The notes: generated by a model from the sequence alone, not told the origin. A stretch of 64,000 nt of DNA from Psococerastis gibbosa (GCA_963971405.1 OZ020485.1:7688001-7752000), one strand, 5' to 3'; numbered from the stretch's first letter, positions 46,867-57,813 are shown. Made by a program: numbers and translations.

Positions 46867-47202
46867 AAATGGACTTCATATCACTCGTTTCGAGCCTACA
46901 GCCCTGCCCATCTCCTCGTACCTCGTCTGCGTCATTTTAGCTGATTTCCTCAGCAGTCCGCAGCCAACCTACTTTACTAGCAGCTACAACGGGGAGAATG
47001 CGACCAAACCATTTTGGACTATTGGCCAAAGCAAGTTCTACTCCCCTCGTCAGGATCTAACCAGCCAAGTGGCCGGACCAGCTGCTTTGAACTTCGTTTC
47101 ACAGAAGACCGGCGTTGGCTTTGGCCTATTGAAAGTAGAGCAGGCGGGTATTCCAGATTTTTCTGCTGGAGCCATGGAAAATTGGGGTCTTGTTACTTAC
47201 AG
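46867..47202 (+). CDS. M1 aminopeptidase, exon 4, GAMEN exon
   Basis: Acceptor TTTTTCAG, donor GTTCGT, phase 2 on both sides. It spans the end of domain I (EPTALPISSYLVCVILADF) and the start of the catalytic domain. The exopeptidase motif GAMEN is intact at residues 317-321 of the spliced protein, preceded by KVEQAGIPDFSA and followed by WGLVTYR. GAMEN binds the substrate's free N-terminus, which marks this as a true aminopeptidase. Confidence 0.96.
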
Positions 47203-47311
47203 GTTCGTAATTAGCTACTAGACCTTTTCTCTTTCTCTTATACCCTCTTTAGTTTTTAAGATATTTATAGAGATTACTATAAAAAAAGTATTTTTTTTTT
47301 TAATTTTACAG

Positions 47312-47495
47312 GGAAAGTCTAGTTTTCTGGAACGAACAAACTGGTAGTACAAACGCTCAAGAAGGCGTAGTCACAGTGACAGCCCATGAACTTGGTCATC
47401 AGTGGTTTGGTGACTTAGTAACCTTGCACTGGTGGAAAGATCTTTGGCTCAATGAAGGCTTTGCTACATTCTTTGAGTTCCATACGTCAGATCAG
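47312..47495 (+). CDS. M1 aminopeptidase, exon 5, zinc-site exon
   Basis: Acceptor TTTTACAG, donor GTAATT; entry phase 2, exit phase 0. It carries the complete gluzincin site: HELGH at residues 353-357, then 18 residues and Glu376 in [12 protein letters not shown], supplying both zinc histidines, the catalytic glutamate and the third ligand. The reading frame stops being followed after residue 389. Family members run about 900-1000 residues, so over half the protein (the rest of domain II, and domains III-IV) is not in view. The next exon lies beyond 64 kb or is lost. Confidence 0.96.
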
Positions 47496-47666
47496 GTAAT
47501 TTTTCCTTTGTCATTCTTCTATTTGTTCACTGTGTACTGACTGCTGACTGCTGACTGACTGCTGACTGACTGCTCAACGTTGCCTTACACTTTTTAAGGC
47601 AATTCCAGTAACCTGTCAGACTTGTCACACTTGCTGGTCTGTTGGGATTTGGTAATACGTGAGTTG

Positions 47667-48518
47667 TTGCTTTCCAATTTATACGTAGTATAAGGAAAGC
47701 TTTGTGACGGTCGAAATTTTCGATTCCGAGATTTTAACGGATTTATATGTTTTAAGGTCCCAGGAACCCAAAAAAGTGGTTTTTACGAAATGTCTGTCTG
47801 TCTGTCTGTGCGTCGATTTCCGGGCAAACTACTTGGTCGATTTTGATGAAATTCGGCATGTAGGTTCAAAAAAATCATGCCTCGGGACCATTTTTTTTAT
47901 TTTGGGCTAACTCAATTTGGGGGGGTTTTATTTTCAAAAAACTTCAAAAAAACGTCTAAAAAAATTATTTCCCAAAAACGGCTCGAACGATTTCTTTTAA
48001 ATTCACATATATTGTAGTTGTTGTTAATGTTGATAAAATGCGGGGGGTCGCTTGCCCCTTGATAGTTTGCTTCTGGGGGTAAAAAAATAAAAATGACTGA
48101 ATTTTAATGAAAAATGACTAAAAAATAATTTTTCTGCGACACCTTTCTATCGATGATTTCTACCTTCAGGTATGTTTTAGGTGTTAAATTGAGTAACGAA
48201 ACCGGACAGGTTGCTTTCCCAAAAAAGTATTTGGTTTTGTACAAAAAAATGTTTTTGAAATAATGATAGAAAATTCACGCTCAAATGCATAGCGTGCCCT
48301 GCCAGTATTGCTGTGTGGTGATGTGTTGGTCTGACCTATCTAGAATTTACCTCACCACCAGTGACGATTGACGTCAGGTGGACACCCCCCCCCCCCCCCC
48401 CCGAGATATCGGAAATTTAACCATAGGAAAATTTTTTACCATGAAATTACTCATTTTCTCTATCTACTAATTTTGACAAATTGGAAAGCTTGTTCGAGTA
48501 AACTCGGACCGGTTCTTT
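47667..48518 (+). repeat. ~830-bp dispersed repeat, family E, copy 1
   Basis: Matches 51033-51854 over its length: TTGCTTTCCAATTTATACGT start, a (TCTG)n run, GGGCAAACTACTTGGTCGAT and GAAATTCGGCATGTAGGTT in the middle, a C run near 48385 and AAACTCGGACCGGTTCTTT at the end. No coding capacity. A TCTG run followed by a GATTTTGATGAAATT-type block is seen in dispersed repeats of many invertebrates. Confidence 0.88.
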
Positions 48519-48594
48519 ATTGAGATGTTGGAAAAGCCGTAATGTAGTGAATAACGATCTGGACTTTCGTAAAGAAACTCCATTCCTATGTCTA

Positions 48595-48780
48595 ATTATA
48601 AATAATTACACATGTGAGAGGCTGAAGCCACGTTGTTCGGAACCCACAATAATCAGGAGGTCCCCTCATTCATATCATAGCAAGTTCAAACACGAAGGCT
48701 TGGCGTTATGTAAGCTCCTAAGTCGAACCCATGCTCAAGCTAAAATCGTGCGATTGACAGAGATTGTGTTATGTATGAAT
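48595..48780 (+). repeat. repeat family F, partial copy
   Basis: GTTCGGAACCCACAATAATC and AGGAGGTCCCCTC match 44620-44650; the rest is diverged. Confidence 0.6.
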
Positions 48781-48949
48781 TGAGAGCCCCTTGACACCCT
48801 AAGGGGGGTACTAACAAGTTAGATAACGATGAAGAAGGCTATTCCACATACTTTAGGGCTGTTTTATCCTGTTACTATTCATAGCTATGGGGGAAGACTG
48901 CAGTATCGGTTTACACATTGTATTGTAGTATTATATGGAGTATATAACT

Positions 48950-49115
48950 CTGACATTAAATCAACTTTGGTTGAGGAGGTAACCTCCAGGTTATAACCGA
49001 AATTAGAGGATATAGAAAAACTGAACTTGGCGGGATTCGAACTCACGATCTACGCCTAACCGGGGCGTCGTCTTAATCGCTCGACCACAAGCCCGCACAA
49101 GAACAGTTGATGTAG
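48950..49115 (-). repeat. tRNA-like SINE, family C, copy 2
   Basis: On the minus strand GGTCGAGCGATTAAGACGAC and GTGAGTTCGAATCCCGCC form the A- and B-box region. AACTTTGGTTGAGGAGGTAA and CCGAAATTAGAGG lie on the other side, as in the other copies. Confidence 0.78.
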
Positions 49116-49216
49116 GCACATTACCATAGGAAAATCTGTATTTGGCGGGAGCTGCCCGAAATGTTTCTAGAATATGTTGTAGAATCCACCTTTATTCTCA
49201 TGCTTAGTCTAAGTAA

Positions 49217-49483
49217 GGCGGCAATCCCACCGGCGAATTTACTTCATTTGTGATTGGAGATTTTTGTTTGTTTTGTTTTAAGGAGACTATTATGTAGATA
49301 CTTAACTTATCTATTATAAATTAAGTTATAATATGGTAGCAGACATCATTAATAAGTCTCTACCATATTATAGCTTAATTTATTATAGATAAGTTAAGTA
49401 TCTACATAATAGTCTCCTTACAACAAAACAAACGTCAACGACAAAATCAAATTTGAAGTAAAATCGCAGGTGGAATACCCGCC
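49217..49483. mobile_element. 267-bp hairpin MITE, PIF/Harbinger-like
   Basis: Termini GGCGGCAATCCCACCGG and GGTGGAATACCCGCC, TAA on both sides (49214-49216, 49484-49486). The arms pair through AAGGAGACTATTATGTAGAT and its complement. GGTAGCAGACATCATTAATA sits at the centre. Confidence 0.9.
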
Positions 49484-49489
49484 TAAGCG

Positions 49490-51032
49490 GTAGGTTTTAT
49501 TTTTAAGTGCAAATTAACGTCAACATGTTCAGACACATACAGATGGTTCTGAGTGACGTCGTAGGGGTGTCCAAAGTACAAATGGGGACATTGACGAACT
49601 GATGAGGTTATAAGGGTTTTATTGTTACTTTTATCATAGTTTATTATTCCAATTCGTAGAGAGGGGGGGGGGGTTATGTATATACATAGTCACTTCTTCG
49701 TGCCTTAGGCATTAAACTGAATTAAACAGAATTACATAGTCACCCCGAATGTTAGCATAAAGTTTGTGGGTTTATTTTTAATTGGTCCGGAATACAGGGA
49801 CGGGCGACTGCCCCCCCCCCACCCCCCATTTTACAAAAGAAGGGTTGAGGGTTCTCTCCCTGTTATCTCCACTGTGTTCAGTATTATGGAAAAAGCTTCG
49901 TCCGTTAAATCTGAAATTTTATTGCGGTCACTATTCGCACCCCCCCCTCCCTTGCTTTCCACGGGAGAGACCACGGACCCCATGTTCGTATGTATATAAA
50001 ATTTGAAGAGCAGGTAGGGGGGGGGGGGGGTGTTTTCAATCTTAGCACATGCAGGGGTCCCAAATTCATAGTTTCGCTAACTGGTCTTAGGTCAATTTTT
50101 CATATGGAACGGGTAGGGGCCGCACGGGCGTACGCAGGAATCGGAGCGGGGGGTAAGGGAAAGTGCGGATCTAGCGACTATTAAATATGATACTTTAAAG
50201 TTTGCCGGGCCTGCTGGCACCAGATCAATTTAAGGATAATTATGGTTGGTTCGAATATATCATATTCTCTCCTATGTTGAACTCCAGCCTATACGTTTAC
50301 GCCTACCGCTGTAATAGTAATTGTAGACCTGTGATCGCAATGCAACGTTTCCAATTGATTGTTGCCCCTACTGTACCATGCTTCGGTACGCATATTAATT
50401 CATGAAATACTGTAGTTGGATATCAATCTCAAATATAAAAAATGTGAAAGAGCGGGAGACTGGGCAAGGCCGTTGCCGTATATACGAAGCCGGTTGCATA
50501 CCTAATGAAATTGTAGATAATCAAGCAGATCTGCAGTTCGATAATTATGCAACCTCTTTCCGTTGTAATGATGACTCACTCGAAATCCTACGCTTAAGCC
50601 AACAATACTTTCATGTGGAATACTCCCCCCCCCCCCCTTCCCCCCGATAATATGTTATCTCCTTCCGGGGTTTCTGTTAAAATGTCCAACCGTTTTGAAC
50701 CACTACTGCGCTTATATTTACTTTAAATCTTAAAGAATATGTATCTGGTACGGTACCACATACTATACCAATTAATGATAGCCCGCCCTGGTATACTTTA
50801 CATACAGTACCATGATATTGTAGTAGAATTGCACTTGTTTGTACATTATAGAAAATGCAATTATATCATCGAAGAATCCGTTAGATAGAGGAAATTATTA
50901 GATCTAAAATTTTACCCCAGAACAGGCGTAGGGAGTTGGGTACGGTACTGGACTAGCCGAAAGTCGCGACATTGAGACGCCAGCGCACGGACAGTCGTAC
51001 TGTAAAATCGCCCATTTTTTTATTTATTATTA
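49490..51032. other. no gene seen; many G and C runs
   Basis: C and G runs at about 49660, 49811, 49940, 50020 and 50627 mark further G/C-run repeat debris. Open frames here (49766-50650) are low-complexity artefacts. Confidence 0.55.
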
Positions 51033-51854
51033 TTGCTTTCCAATTTATACGTAGTATAAGGAAAGCTTTGTGACGGTCGAAATTTTCGATTCCGAGATTT
51101 CAACAGATTTACACGTTTTGAGGTCCCAGGAACCCAAAAAAGTGGTTTTTACGAAATGTCTGTCTGTCTGTCTGTCGCTCTGTCTGTCTGTCTGTTCATC
51201 GATTTCCGGGCAAACTACTCAGTCGATTTAATTGAAATTTGGCATGTAGGTTTATAAAAATCATACCTCGAGACCAATTTTTTTATTTTGGGCTAACTCA
51301 ATTTGGGGGGTTTTATTCTCAAAAAACTTCAAAAAAAAGTCTAAAAAAATTATTTCTCAAAAACGGCTCCAACGATTTCTTTTAAATTCACATATATTGT
51401 AGCCATTATTAATGTTAATAAAATGCGGGGTGTTGCTTGCCCCTTGATAGTTTGATTCTGGGGGTAAAAAAATAAAAATAACTAAATTTTAATGAAAAAT
51501 GACTAAACAATCATTTTTCCTTTCTATCTATGATTTCTAACTTCAAGCATGTTTTAGGTGTTAAATTGAGTAATGAAACCTGATAGTTTGGTTTTCCAAG
51601 AAACTATTGGGTTTTGAGCAAAAAATTTTTTTTTTTGAAAAAATGAAAGCAAATTCACGCTCAAATGCATTGGGTGTCCTGCCATTATTGCTGTGGTAAT
51701 TTGTTGGTGTGACCCATCTAGAATTTTCATCACCTTCAGTGACGTTAGGTAGACCACCCCCCCCCCCCCATTTATCATGAAATTAATCATTTTCTCTCTC
51801 TACTAATCGATGAATTGGAAAGCATGTTTGATTAAACTCGAACCGGTTCTTTTT
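51033..51854 (+). repeat. dispersed repeat, family E, copy 2
   Basis: Second copy of 47667-48518, with a longer TCTG run (about 51157-51195) and a C run near 51757. The two copies are direct repeats about 3.4 kb apart. Confidence 0.88.
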
Positions 51855-51859
51855 TTGTT

Positions 51860-53551
51860 GGAATTCATCAAACTGAACAAATCTATCAGAAACTAACATT
51901 CAATCTCCAATTATGGCTGAATCTTTATCGGTGGGACAGAAAAAGACATTTGGAGGGTGCAGTCAAAAAGGAGAATTTTAGAGTTTTCAAGCGGGCTCAC
52001 AACATTGGACAGGGAAAATAAACTTAAGGAGCCGGTTTGTAGCATGCAAATGTTATGACCCTTAAATTGTAATCAAGAAAGTTTTTTATGTATAGGCCTA
52101 ATTAATACTTTTCGAGCTACAGCCAGAAAACCACAGGGCTCCAGATGTAATTTTTTTTACTTATTTTGCTTTGTTGACAATTTTCCGCCTCGAAATTTTG
52201 GTGGGAAACTACAGAACCGGAATCAGAACCCCGGAAACATAAAGAACGAAAATAAAAATATCCGTCAACCTAACTTTCCAAGGAATGTACAAATTAACTG
52301 GACAATATTGTATTTAAAAATTCAATATAATGCCCCTTGTCCGAGGTTCACCGGACAAGGAAAAAAACGAAAAAGTGAAGTGAAGTGATTGACGTATTTG
52401 CATACTACCGTAGGCTATCTCACATATGCCCTATGTATTATTCAATAGTATTTCATTGTTGCAACTGCCTAATTGCCAACACAGACTGTTTTACATAGGC
52501 AGTCAAGAATGTCAATATCAGCATTTATAAAATATGCTCAGAATACCTGGTTTTAGTGCTAAATCGAAAATTAGGATAAAAGCAGGTTAATATACATTAC
52601 ATGCACTGTATATAACCTATATAGCCTAGAGTATATAGACAGTTAAAAAAAAAAAAACGAGATCTGGCCATTATTATTATTTTTTTTTTTCTTAATCACC
52701 AACGGAGCTCTCCAATGGTCGCTGCTGAAGATAGCAACGGTCATAGGGGTTAAAAAATTGTACCGTAACCAATTATAACGAGTAGAAATGGCCATATTAC
52801 TGTATTATACGTACGATATGTGTCAAAATGGCGGGGAATATTTCTTCTATTCTTAATAGGATCCAACCTATCATTTTAAAATTAAAACTTCATGAGATTT
52901 GACTTCTGCAAAAAAAGGGGGAATTGGGTTTACTTTCCCTTTATCCTCGAATAAACACTTACCTAAAACAGTATAGGCTATTGTATATTGTTCGCAGCCT
53001 TAGGCACGAAAAATATACAACATACAATAACAAAAATCACAAAGTTAATAAACAATATGCAAATTATTACAAAATACAACAAACAATCAAAAAGTTAACA
53101 AAACAATATGAAAATTAGAGCCCATTGCATATGCTGCTGTACTCACGAATCGAAAACTGGAAATAAATATTATGAGTTTGTTGGTTTATGGAACTGTACA
53201 GATCTAGGGGGAAATTTAATAATTGTACAATACGTTTAAATCAGGAGTCACTTTTTCGCATTTCCTATCCGCATAGGAAAGAAAAAAAACTCATTTCAAG
53301 ACTAAACAATCAATATTGCCTTATGTACGGCCATAGTATTAAATACAAGTATACAGTATAACCCAATGTGCGATATACTGTAGAGTATATTGTAAAGAGC
53401 CGTACTGCAACCAGGAATTTAACATATTCATATTTAACATTTAACATATTTATCATAATATTTACATCCAGTTTTAACCTTACAGTGCAGGCTGACTTAT
53501 AGTCTAAATCATACAATATTATCCAGGGCACTTTATAGACGGGTATTCTCG
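51860..53551. other. no gene seen
   Basis: AT-rich. The segment 52325-52395 (CCTTGTCCGAGGTTCACCGG...GAAGTGAAGTGA) is the inverse of 20225-20275. Confidence 0.5.
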
Positions 53552-53554
53552 TTA

Positions 53555-53716
53555 GGCGGGTATTCCATATACGTCAATCCTCAATGAAAAATTGAAAAAT
53601 GACGTCAAAATGACGTAAATTGACGTGGTAGCAGAATTTTTAGTATGTCTATAATGTCTGCTAAAACGTCATTTTTCAATTTTTCATTGACGATTGACGT
53701 ATATGGAATACCCGCC
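53555..53716. mobile_element. 162-bp hairpin MITE, PIF/Harbinger-like
   Basis: Termini GGCGGGTATTCCATATACGT and ACGTATATGGAATACCCGCC, TTA on both sides (53552-53554, 53717-53719). GTGGTAGCAGA and AATGTCTGCTA lie at the centre. It adjoins the 3' end of the exon at 53776. Confidence 0.92.
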
Positions 53717-53775
53717 TTATGCCATGTTGATTTGTGTTTGGAATTGCGCAGAATGGCCATAACACAGTGTCAAGA

Positions 53776-55005
53776 TTATAATAACATATTCTCGGCTAGA
53801 GTGAATATTGACCCCTGCATGTTCGTTACTATACAGTACCTACAGTACAATGTTGAGAGCGCTTCTAGCTCGTCGGCCTCAATCAAATCGGACACATTTT
53901 CGTCCGTTCTCTTTACGTCCCGGAGAAAATCATCCATCAACATTTTGCCTGTTTCTCCTGCCCTCCGACGGTTAAAAATAATAGCCCTGACAAGCACGCA
54001 ACGCGCCAATTCTTGCCAATGTTTCTTGAAACCAGGCTTTGTATTTTCAATTAATGTATTAATTTTGTTTTCTAAAAGAATTTTAAGCTTTGCGATGTCT
54101 TCGCTTAACGGCAGAACTACCCTTTTTTTGGCTTTCTGATCATCTATGGCCATGTGGGACCTGAAGTTTTGGGTGTCCCGCCAGTCGCCTTCAAAGAGTT
54201 TCAAAAAATTGCTTGTTTCTTCTATCATTTGTTTGTTACGTTCCACAAGCGCTTTGTTCTCTAAAACCTTTCTTAATAAAAGCACATCTTCACCAGTTCT
54301 AAGAATTACACTGGGGTGATTGAAATTGTCCGATAGTTTTATTGCAATTTCTTTTAATGCGCTGTAGTTGTCGAGAACAATTGCCTCCTCCATAGTGGCA
54401 GTAGGTCGTTGTACATGTAATCTGAATGCTTTTAAAATATTTCCTAACCTTCGCAGTCTCCCTCTAATGTACACCTGGTACCGAAGCCCGTATTTATTTA
54501 CCAGCCTGTCACCTACTGCCACTATGGTCTCATCTGTGACAATGATGCTGTAAAGGTCAGGATTTATTTTGCAGCATATTGCCTCCAGGTCCCCCGACAA
54601 TGGGTGTGGTTTCTGTGCAATTTTTTTCCCCAACTGAGCAGCTTTTAAGAATCGATCTGAAGATTTTCTATGCATTTCCTGGCATTTGCAGCTCCTGCGC
54701 AGGTGTTGAGATATTTGCGATTTTAGGTATGCGCCACCACAATAGTAGCATGTGGTGTATAACCCCGTTTCGGGTACTGTTGCCACCTTCCTCGTTACTA
54801 TTACATGGTCATTTTGCATTGAGTTGTACATAAAATCCTCTTCTTTAATTAAATCTCTAAATTTTTTCGCCATTTCGTCCTTAGGCAGAGCCATCCAATT
54901 CCGGAACAGGGGATGGTCTTTATGTTTTTTTTTGCCTATGCCGGGTAATCCTAGTTTTGAGCTCTTTGCAGATGCTGCAGTAATGTAATTTATTTTGTTT
55001 GTTTC
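53776..55005 (-). CDS. large exon: C2HC zinc-finger protein, FNRRRAGE type, unidentified
   Basis: On the minus strand an acceptor ATTTTTTTTTCAG leads into an open frame of about 409 codons (37 before ATG 54894, then 372). GLPGIGKKKHKDHPLFRNW is followed by a zinc-finger-like C49-x2-C52-x11-H64-x4-C69 (numbered from that ATG). A long helical, charged region ends in ARCVLVRAIIFNRRRAGETG at about residues 297-316. That FNRRRAGE pattern recalls invertebrate proteins related to Crypton tyrosine recombinases, but the catalytic half is absent, so the link is only a guess. The frame may stop at 53776 or splice out near 53840 (TGTAG then GTACTG). Probably the last or penultimate exon of the minus-strand gene from 61 kb. 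Entry is phase 0, which does not match the phase-2 exit of 56612-56710, so an exon may be missing. Confidence 0.7.
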   Translation of the reverse strand, partial: ETNKINYITAASAKSSKLGLPGIGKKKHKDHPLFRNWMALPKDEMAKKFRDLIKEEDFMYNSMQNDHVIVTRKVATVPETGLYTTCYYCGGAYLKSQISQHLRRSCKCQEMHRKSSDRFLKAAQLGKKIAQKPHPLSGDLEAICCKINPDLYSIIVTDETIVAVGDRLVNKYGLRYQVYIRGRLRRLGNILKAFRLHVQRPTATMEEAIVLDNYSALKEIAIKLSDNFNHPSVILRTGEDVLLLRKVLENKALVERNKQMIEETSNFLKLFEGDWRDTQNFRSHMAIDDQKAKKRVVLPLSEDIAKLKILLENKINTLIENTKPGFKKHWQELARCVLVRAIIFNRRRAGETGKMLMDDFLRDVKRTDENVSDLIEADELEALSTLYCRYCIVTNMQGSIFTLAENMLL

Positions 55006-55114
55006 CTGAAAAAAAATATTTCAATAATATTATGCCGCATAGGAAAAGAATCTATTTGATATCTTTCTAAGGCTTGAAGTAATGATGATGCACATTAGCG
55101 CCAAGTGACCTTAT

Positions 55115-55524
55115 CAGGGCGGTAGCGCTTTGAATTTCCCATAAGAAACGCATGGGGCCATTTAAAACGAACCACAGGGAGCAACTTACTATTTGAGGTG
55201 ACAAAAACAATTGTAATTCATTGAAATGGGGTTCAGGCTGGGTAGAAGTAACATTGAACTCAATTCAAATGCAATCTTCTTGCAGAAATAAAATTAAAAC
55301 TCACCTACTGGCATGCGGTGTTATAAGGTGCGTATGACAGTGAGTAAGTTGTAATTTTATTTCTGCAAGAAGATTGCATCTGAAATGTTATTTCTACCCA
55401 GCCTGAATCCCAGTTCAATGAATTGTAATTGTTTTTGTCACCTCAAATAGTAAGTTGCTCCCTGTGGTTTATTTTAAATGGCCCCATGCGTTTCTTATGG
55501 GAAATTCCAAGAGCTACCGCCCTG
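55115..55524. mobile_element. TTAA-type inverted-repeat MITE, copy 1
   Basis: Arms begin CAGGGCGGTAGCGCTTTGAA and end AGAGCTACCGCCCTG, about 190 bp each, including CATAAGAAACGCATGGGGCC and its complement. Right flank TTAA, left flank TTAT (probably mutated TTAA). A close relative is at 57814-58232. No ORF. Confidence 0.87.
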
Positions 55525-55589
55525 TTAATCTAATAATTGAAAAACGCCTATGGGCTGTGATTTTAATTTTATTATTAATTTACATTAAA

Positions 55590-55792
55590 TTAACTTTGGT
55601 TGAAGAGGCAACCTCCACATAACCGAATTTAGAGAACTTAGAAAAATCCGGACTTGGTGGAACTCGAACCCACGATCTCCGCCTTTCCGGGGGCTTGCTT
55701 TGCAGCAGTTAAGATAACGCCCTGGATAGGCGGAAATTGTGGGTTCGAGGCCGACTAAGTCCAGATTTTTCTAAGTTCTCTAAATTCTGGGT
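55590..55792. repeat. SINE family C, head-to-head inverted pair
   Basis: The minus-strand tRNA-like part (GTGGGTTCGAGTTCCACC, 55640-55705) faces a plus-strand one (GCAGTTAAGATAACGCCC...GTGGGTTCGAGGCC, 55720-55790). The ends TCTAAATTC / GAATTTAGAGAA also pair, so the block can fold into a hairpin. Confidence 0.72.
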
Positions 55793-56004
55793 ATTAATTG
55801 TTATAATTACCTTAATAAAATAATAAAATAGTGATGGTCCTTCCCTATGCCCTAAGCAAGACCTTTCATTTGATTTATAATAACAATCGCCGATGGACCT
55901 AATATTTCAGCCTATGAATTACGTCATCATATAGTGAGCTAGTATGCCCATTTCCCAGACGAAAAAGCTGGTAATACTGCGCATTCAGGTTCAGGCAAAT
56001 ATAG

Positions 56005-56190
56005 CAGGGACGGTTTCAGAAAAAGGTTTCGGGGGGGGGGGGCGGTGACCTGAAAAATATCGCGTTTCCCTTACTTGAGTAAAAATTTCTCTTCATTTCC
56101 TTCAAAAGTCCATTCTATCTAGTATAAAGCTATTTTTCTCGGGGGGGGGGGGGCAACTGCCCCACCGCCCCCCCCAAGGATCCGTCCCTG
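56005..56190. mobile_element. 186-bp hAT-like MITE with intact TSD
   Basis: Termini CAGGGACGGTTTC and GGATCCGTCCCTG; the 8-bp AAATATAG occurs on both sides (55997-56004, 56191-56198). The interior has two G runs and a C run, as in the element at 2368-2662. Confidence 0.87.
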
Positions 56191-56611
56191 AAATATAGTT
56201 CCGTACATCAAATGAAAGGTTTTCAATTGAGGTATAGCTTGGGGCATAGTGAAGATCCTTTTCCTAATGCCATTAAAAGATAAAACCCATAGGCTTTAAT
56301 CGTGTATGCTTAGTCACAGGGGCAAAATTAGCGCAGCAAATGATCAAATGATCACTCAACCTATGCTTGCATTTGAAAATTTGGAGATTGCGCCTATGAC
56401 CCCCTTAAAAACCCCTCTCTGCAATTGACCTTTTATTTGAATCAATCCATATCAAACTTTGACCTCTTCTTATAGTAATTAATTTCTGACCCCATCTCAA
56501 TATTGCCATAATAACGGAAAAAAATAAAGGTGGATGGGTGGAACATTTAGTATGTACCCGGTATACAATATGTACTATACGTTTACAGTATACTGTATAT
56601 TCCTTGCTTAC

Positions 56612-56710
56612 TTCCTTTTTTCTTCATTTTCTCCTCCAACTTTCTCCTCTTCTCCCTTTTCCTCGTCCTTTTCTTCTTCAAGCTCTGTCTCAGGCGTATT
56701 CTTAGGGATG
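56612..56710 (-). CDS. candidate exon, Glu/Lys-rich, paralogue of 58662-58769
   Basis: Acceptor TTATGCTTTAG, donor GTAAGC on the minus strand; 99 nt, phase 2 on both sides. It encodes IPKNTPETELEEEKDEEKG then a further acidic-basic stretch ending EEKRK, likely a charged, unstructured or coiled segment. Closely similar in DNA and protein to 58662-58769, including bases beyond the splice sites, so one arose by exon duplication. Joining either copy or both keeps the frame. Function unknown. Confidence 0.5.
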
Positions 56711-57224
56711 CTAAAGCATAAAAATCATTTAAGTTTTATCTGCATCCATGTTAATTTCTTTAATGCATTACTAAGGTACTAGTATTAGGTATTTAGAGAT
56801 AATAAACACTACCTGCTAAATAGTCTACCTATGATGTCAAATTATGTGCATAATTTCTTATTGCGTTGAGCCTCCTACGACAGAGGTTGAGAAACGTTTT
56901 ATATGAAATTATCTAAATCCAGTTACAGCGGGGTTGTTAAATAAAACTATGTTCCACCCAGAAATGTTGGTGGTCATACAGCATACAATACAGGGTTCCG
57001 GATAAATTGAATCAACCATAGGTGAATAGTAGGTATAGAGGGTAACATTTAGGAATACTAAAAATATAAACACTATTATTAGGTATCGAAGATAAGGATA
57101 ATCTACAATAGTAGTATTTTTAGATTTTCAAAATTCAGTGCACGAATTAGAGAAGTAGAGAAAGAAAAACCTGAAAAAATGATCGGAAACGTGAATTGAC
57201 CTGTGTTTACATCAGGCTCGTACC

Positions 57225-57460
57225 CAGGATTTTTTTTTTTGGGGGGGGGGTGGGTCAAATCAGGAACAAAAATTTTTATAAATGAATGTAGTCCAGCCCG
57301 ATGTCTGGTAGCGAATAGAGAGGTCCCGGGGGGTCTCCCCCGGAGGAACAAATGCTTGAAAAAATAAACAGAAAATGGTGGGGTTCGGCGTTTTTGTATC
57401 GGTTTTGGCCGCGGCCCCCTTCCCTGCCCGCCCCCTCTGAGTATGCCCATGCAATACAGC
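57225..57460. repeat. G/C-run repeat relative
   Basis: TTTTTTTGGGGGGGGGG, GGTCCCGGGGGGTCTCCCCC and GGTGGGGTTCGGCGTTTTTG recall the interior of the hAT-like element at 2368-2662. No paired termini were found. Related debris lies near 59276-59372 and 60265-60312. Confidence 0.6.
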
Positions 57461-57813
57461 CTACAGTTACAGTACACCATGGCACTACACTTTGCAGTGC
57501 AATATATAACACGTTTATTTTAGTGTTCGGCTAAAACTCTTAAATTATTTAGTACTTTATATTAAAAAATTGGGGGGGCCTGGTCTACACCTTGCCGGGG
57601 GGTGTAGATTCAATTCCCGTTCCCTCTCATTTATCCACATTTTCCTTTCTCCAATTCTTATGCCTGTAGAGGGTTTTCTACAAAATTAAATTACTTAAAT
57701 TACAGTACGTAGCCTACTCTGTACCCCCAATTGACTGTTATGTTATACATGTTATACAATATTTTCAGTACACGATTAAAAAACTATAAAACTACATTTT
57801 TTTTAAACTTTAA

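Noticed and set aside
53645-54139. 164-codon plus-strand frame
   Set aside because: Overlaps the long minus-strand exon and the hairpin MITE; shows no domain and is read as antisense.
57103-57512. Overlapping open frames on the minus strand
   Set aside because: All fall in a G/C-run repeat with homopolymers; mutually overlapping frames with no family.
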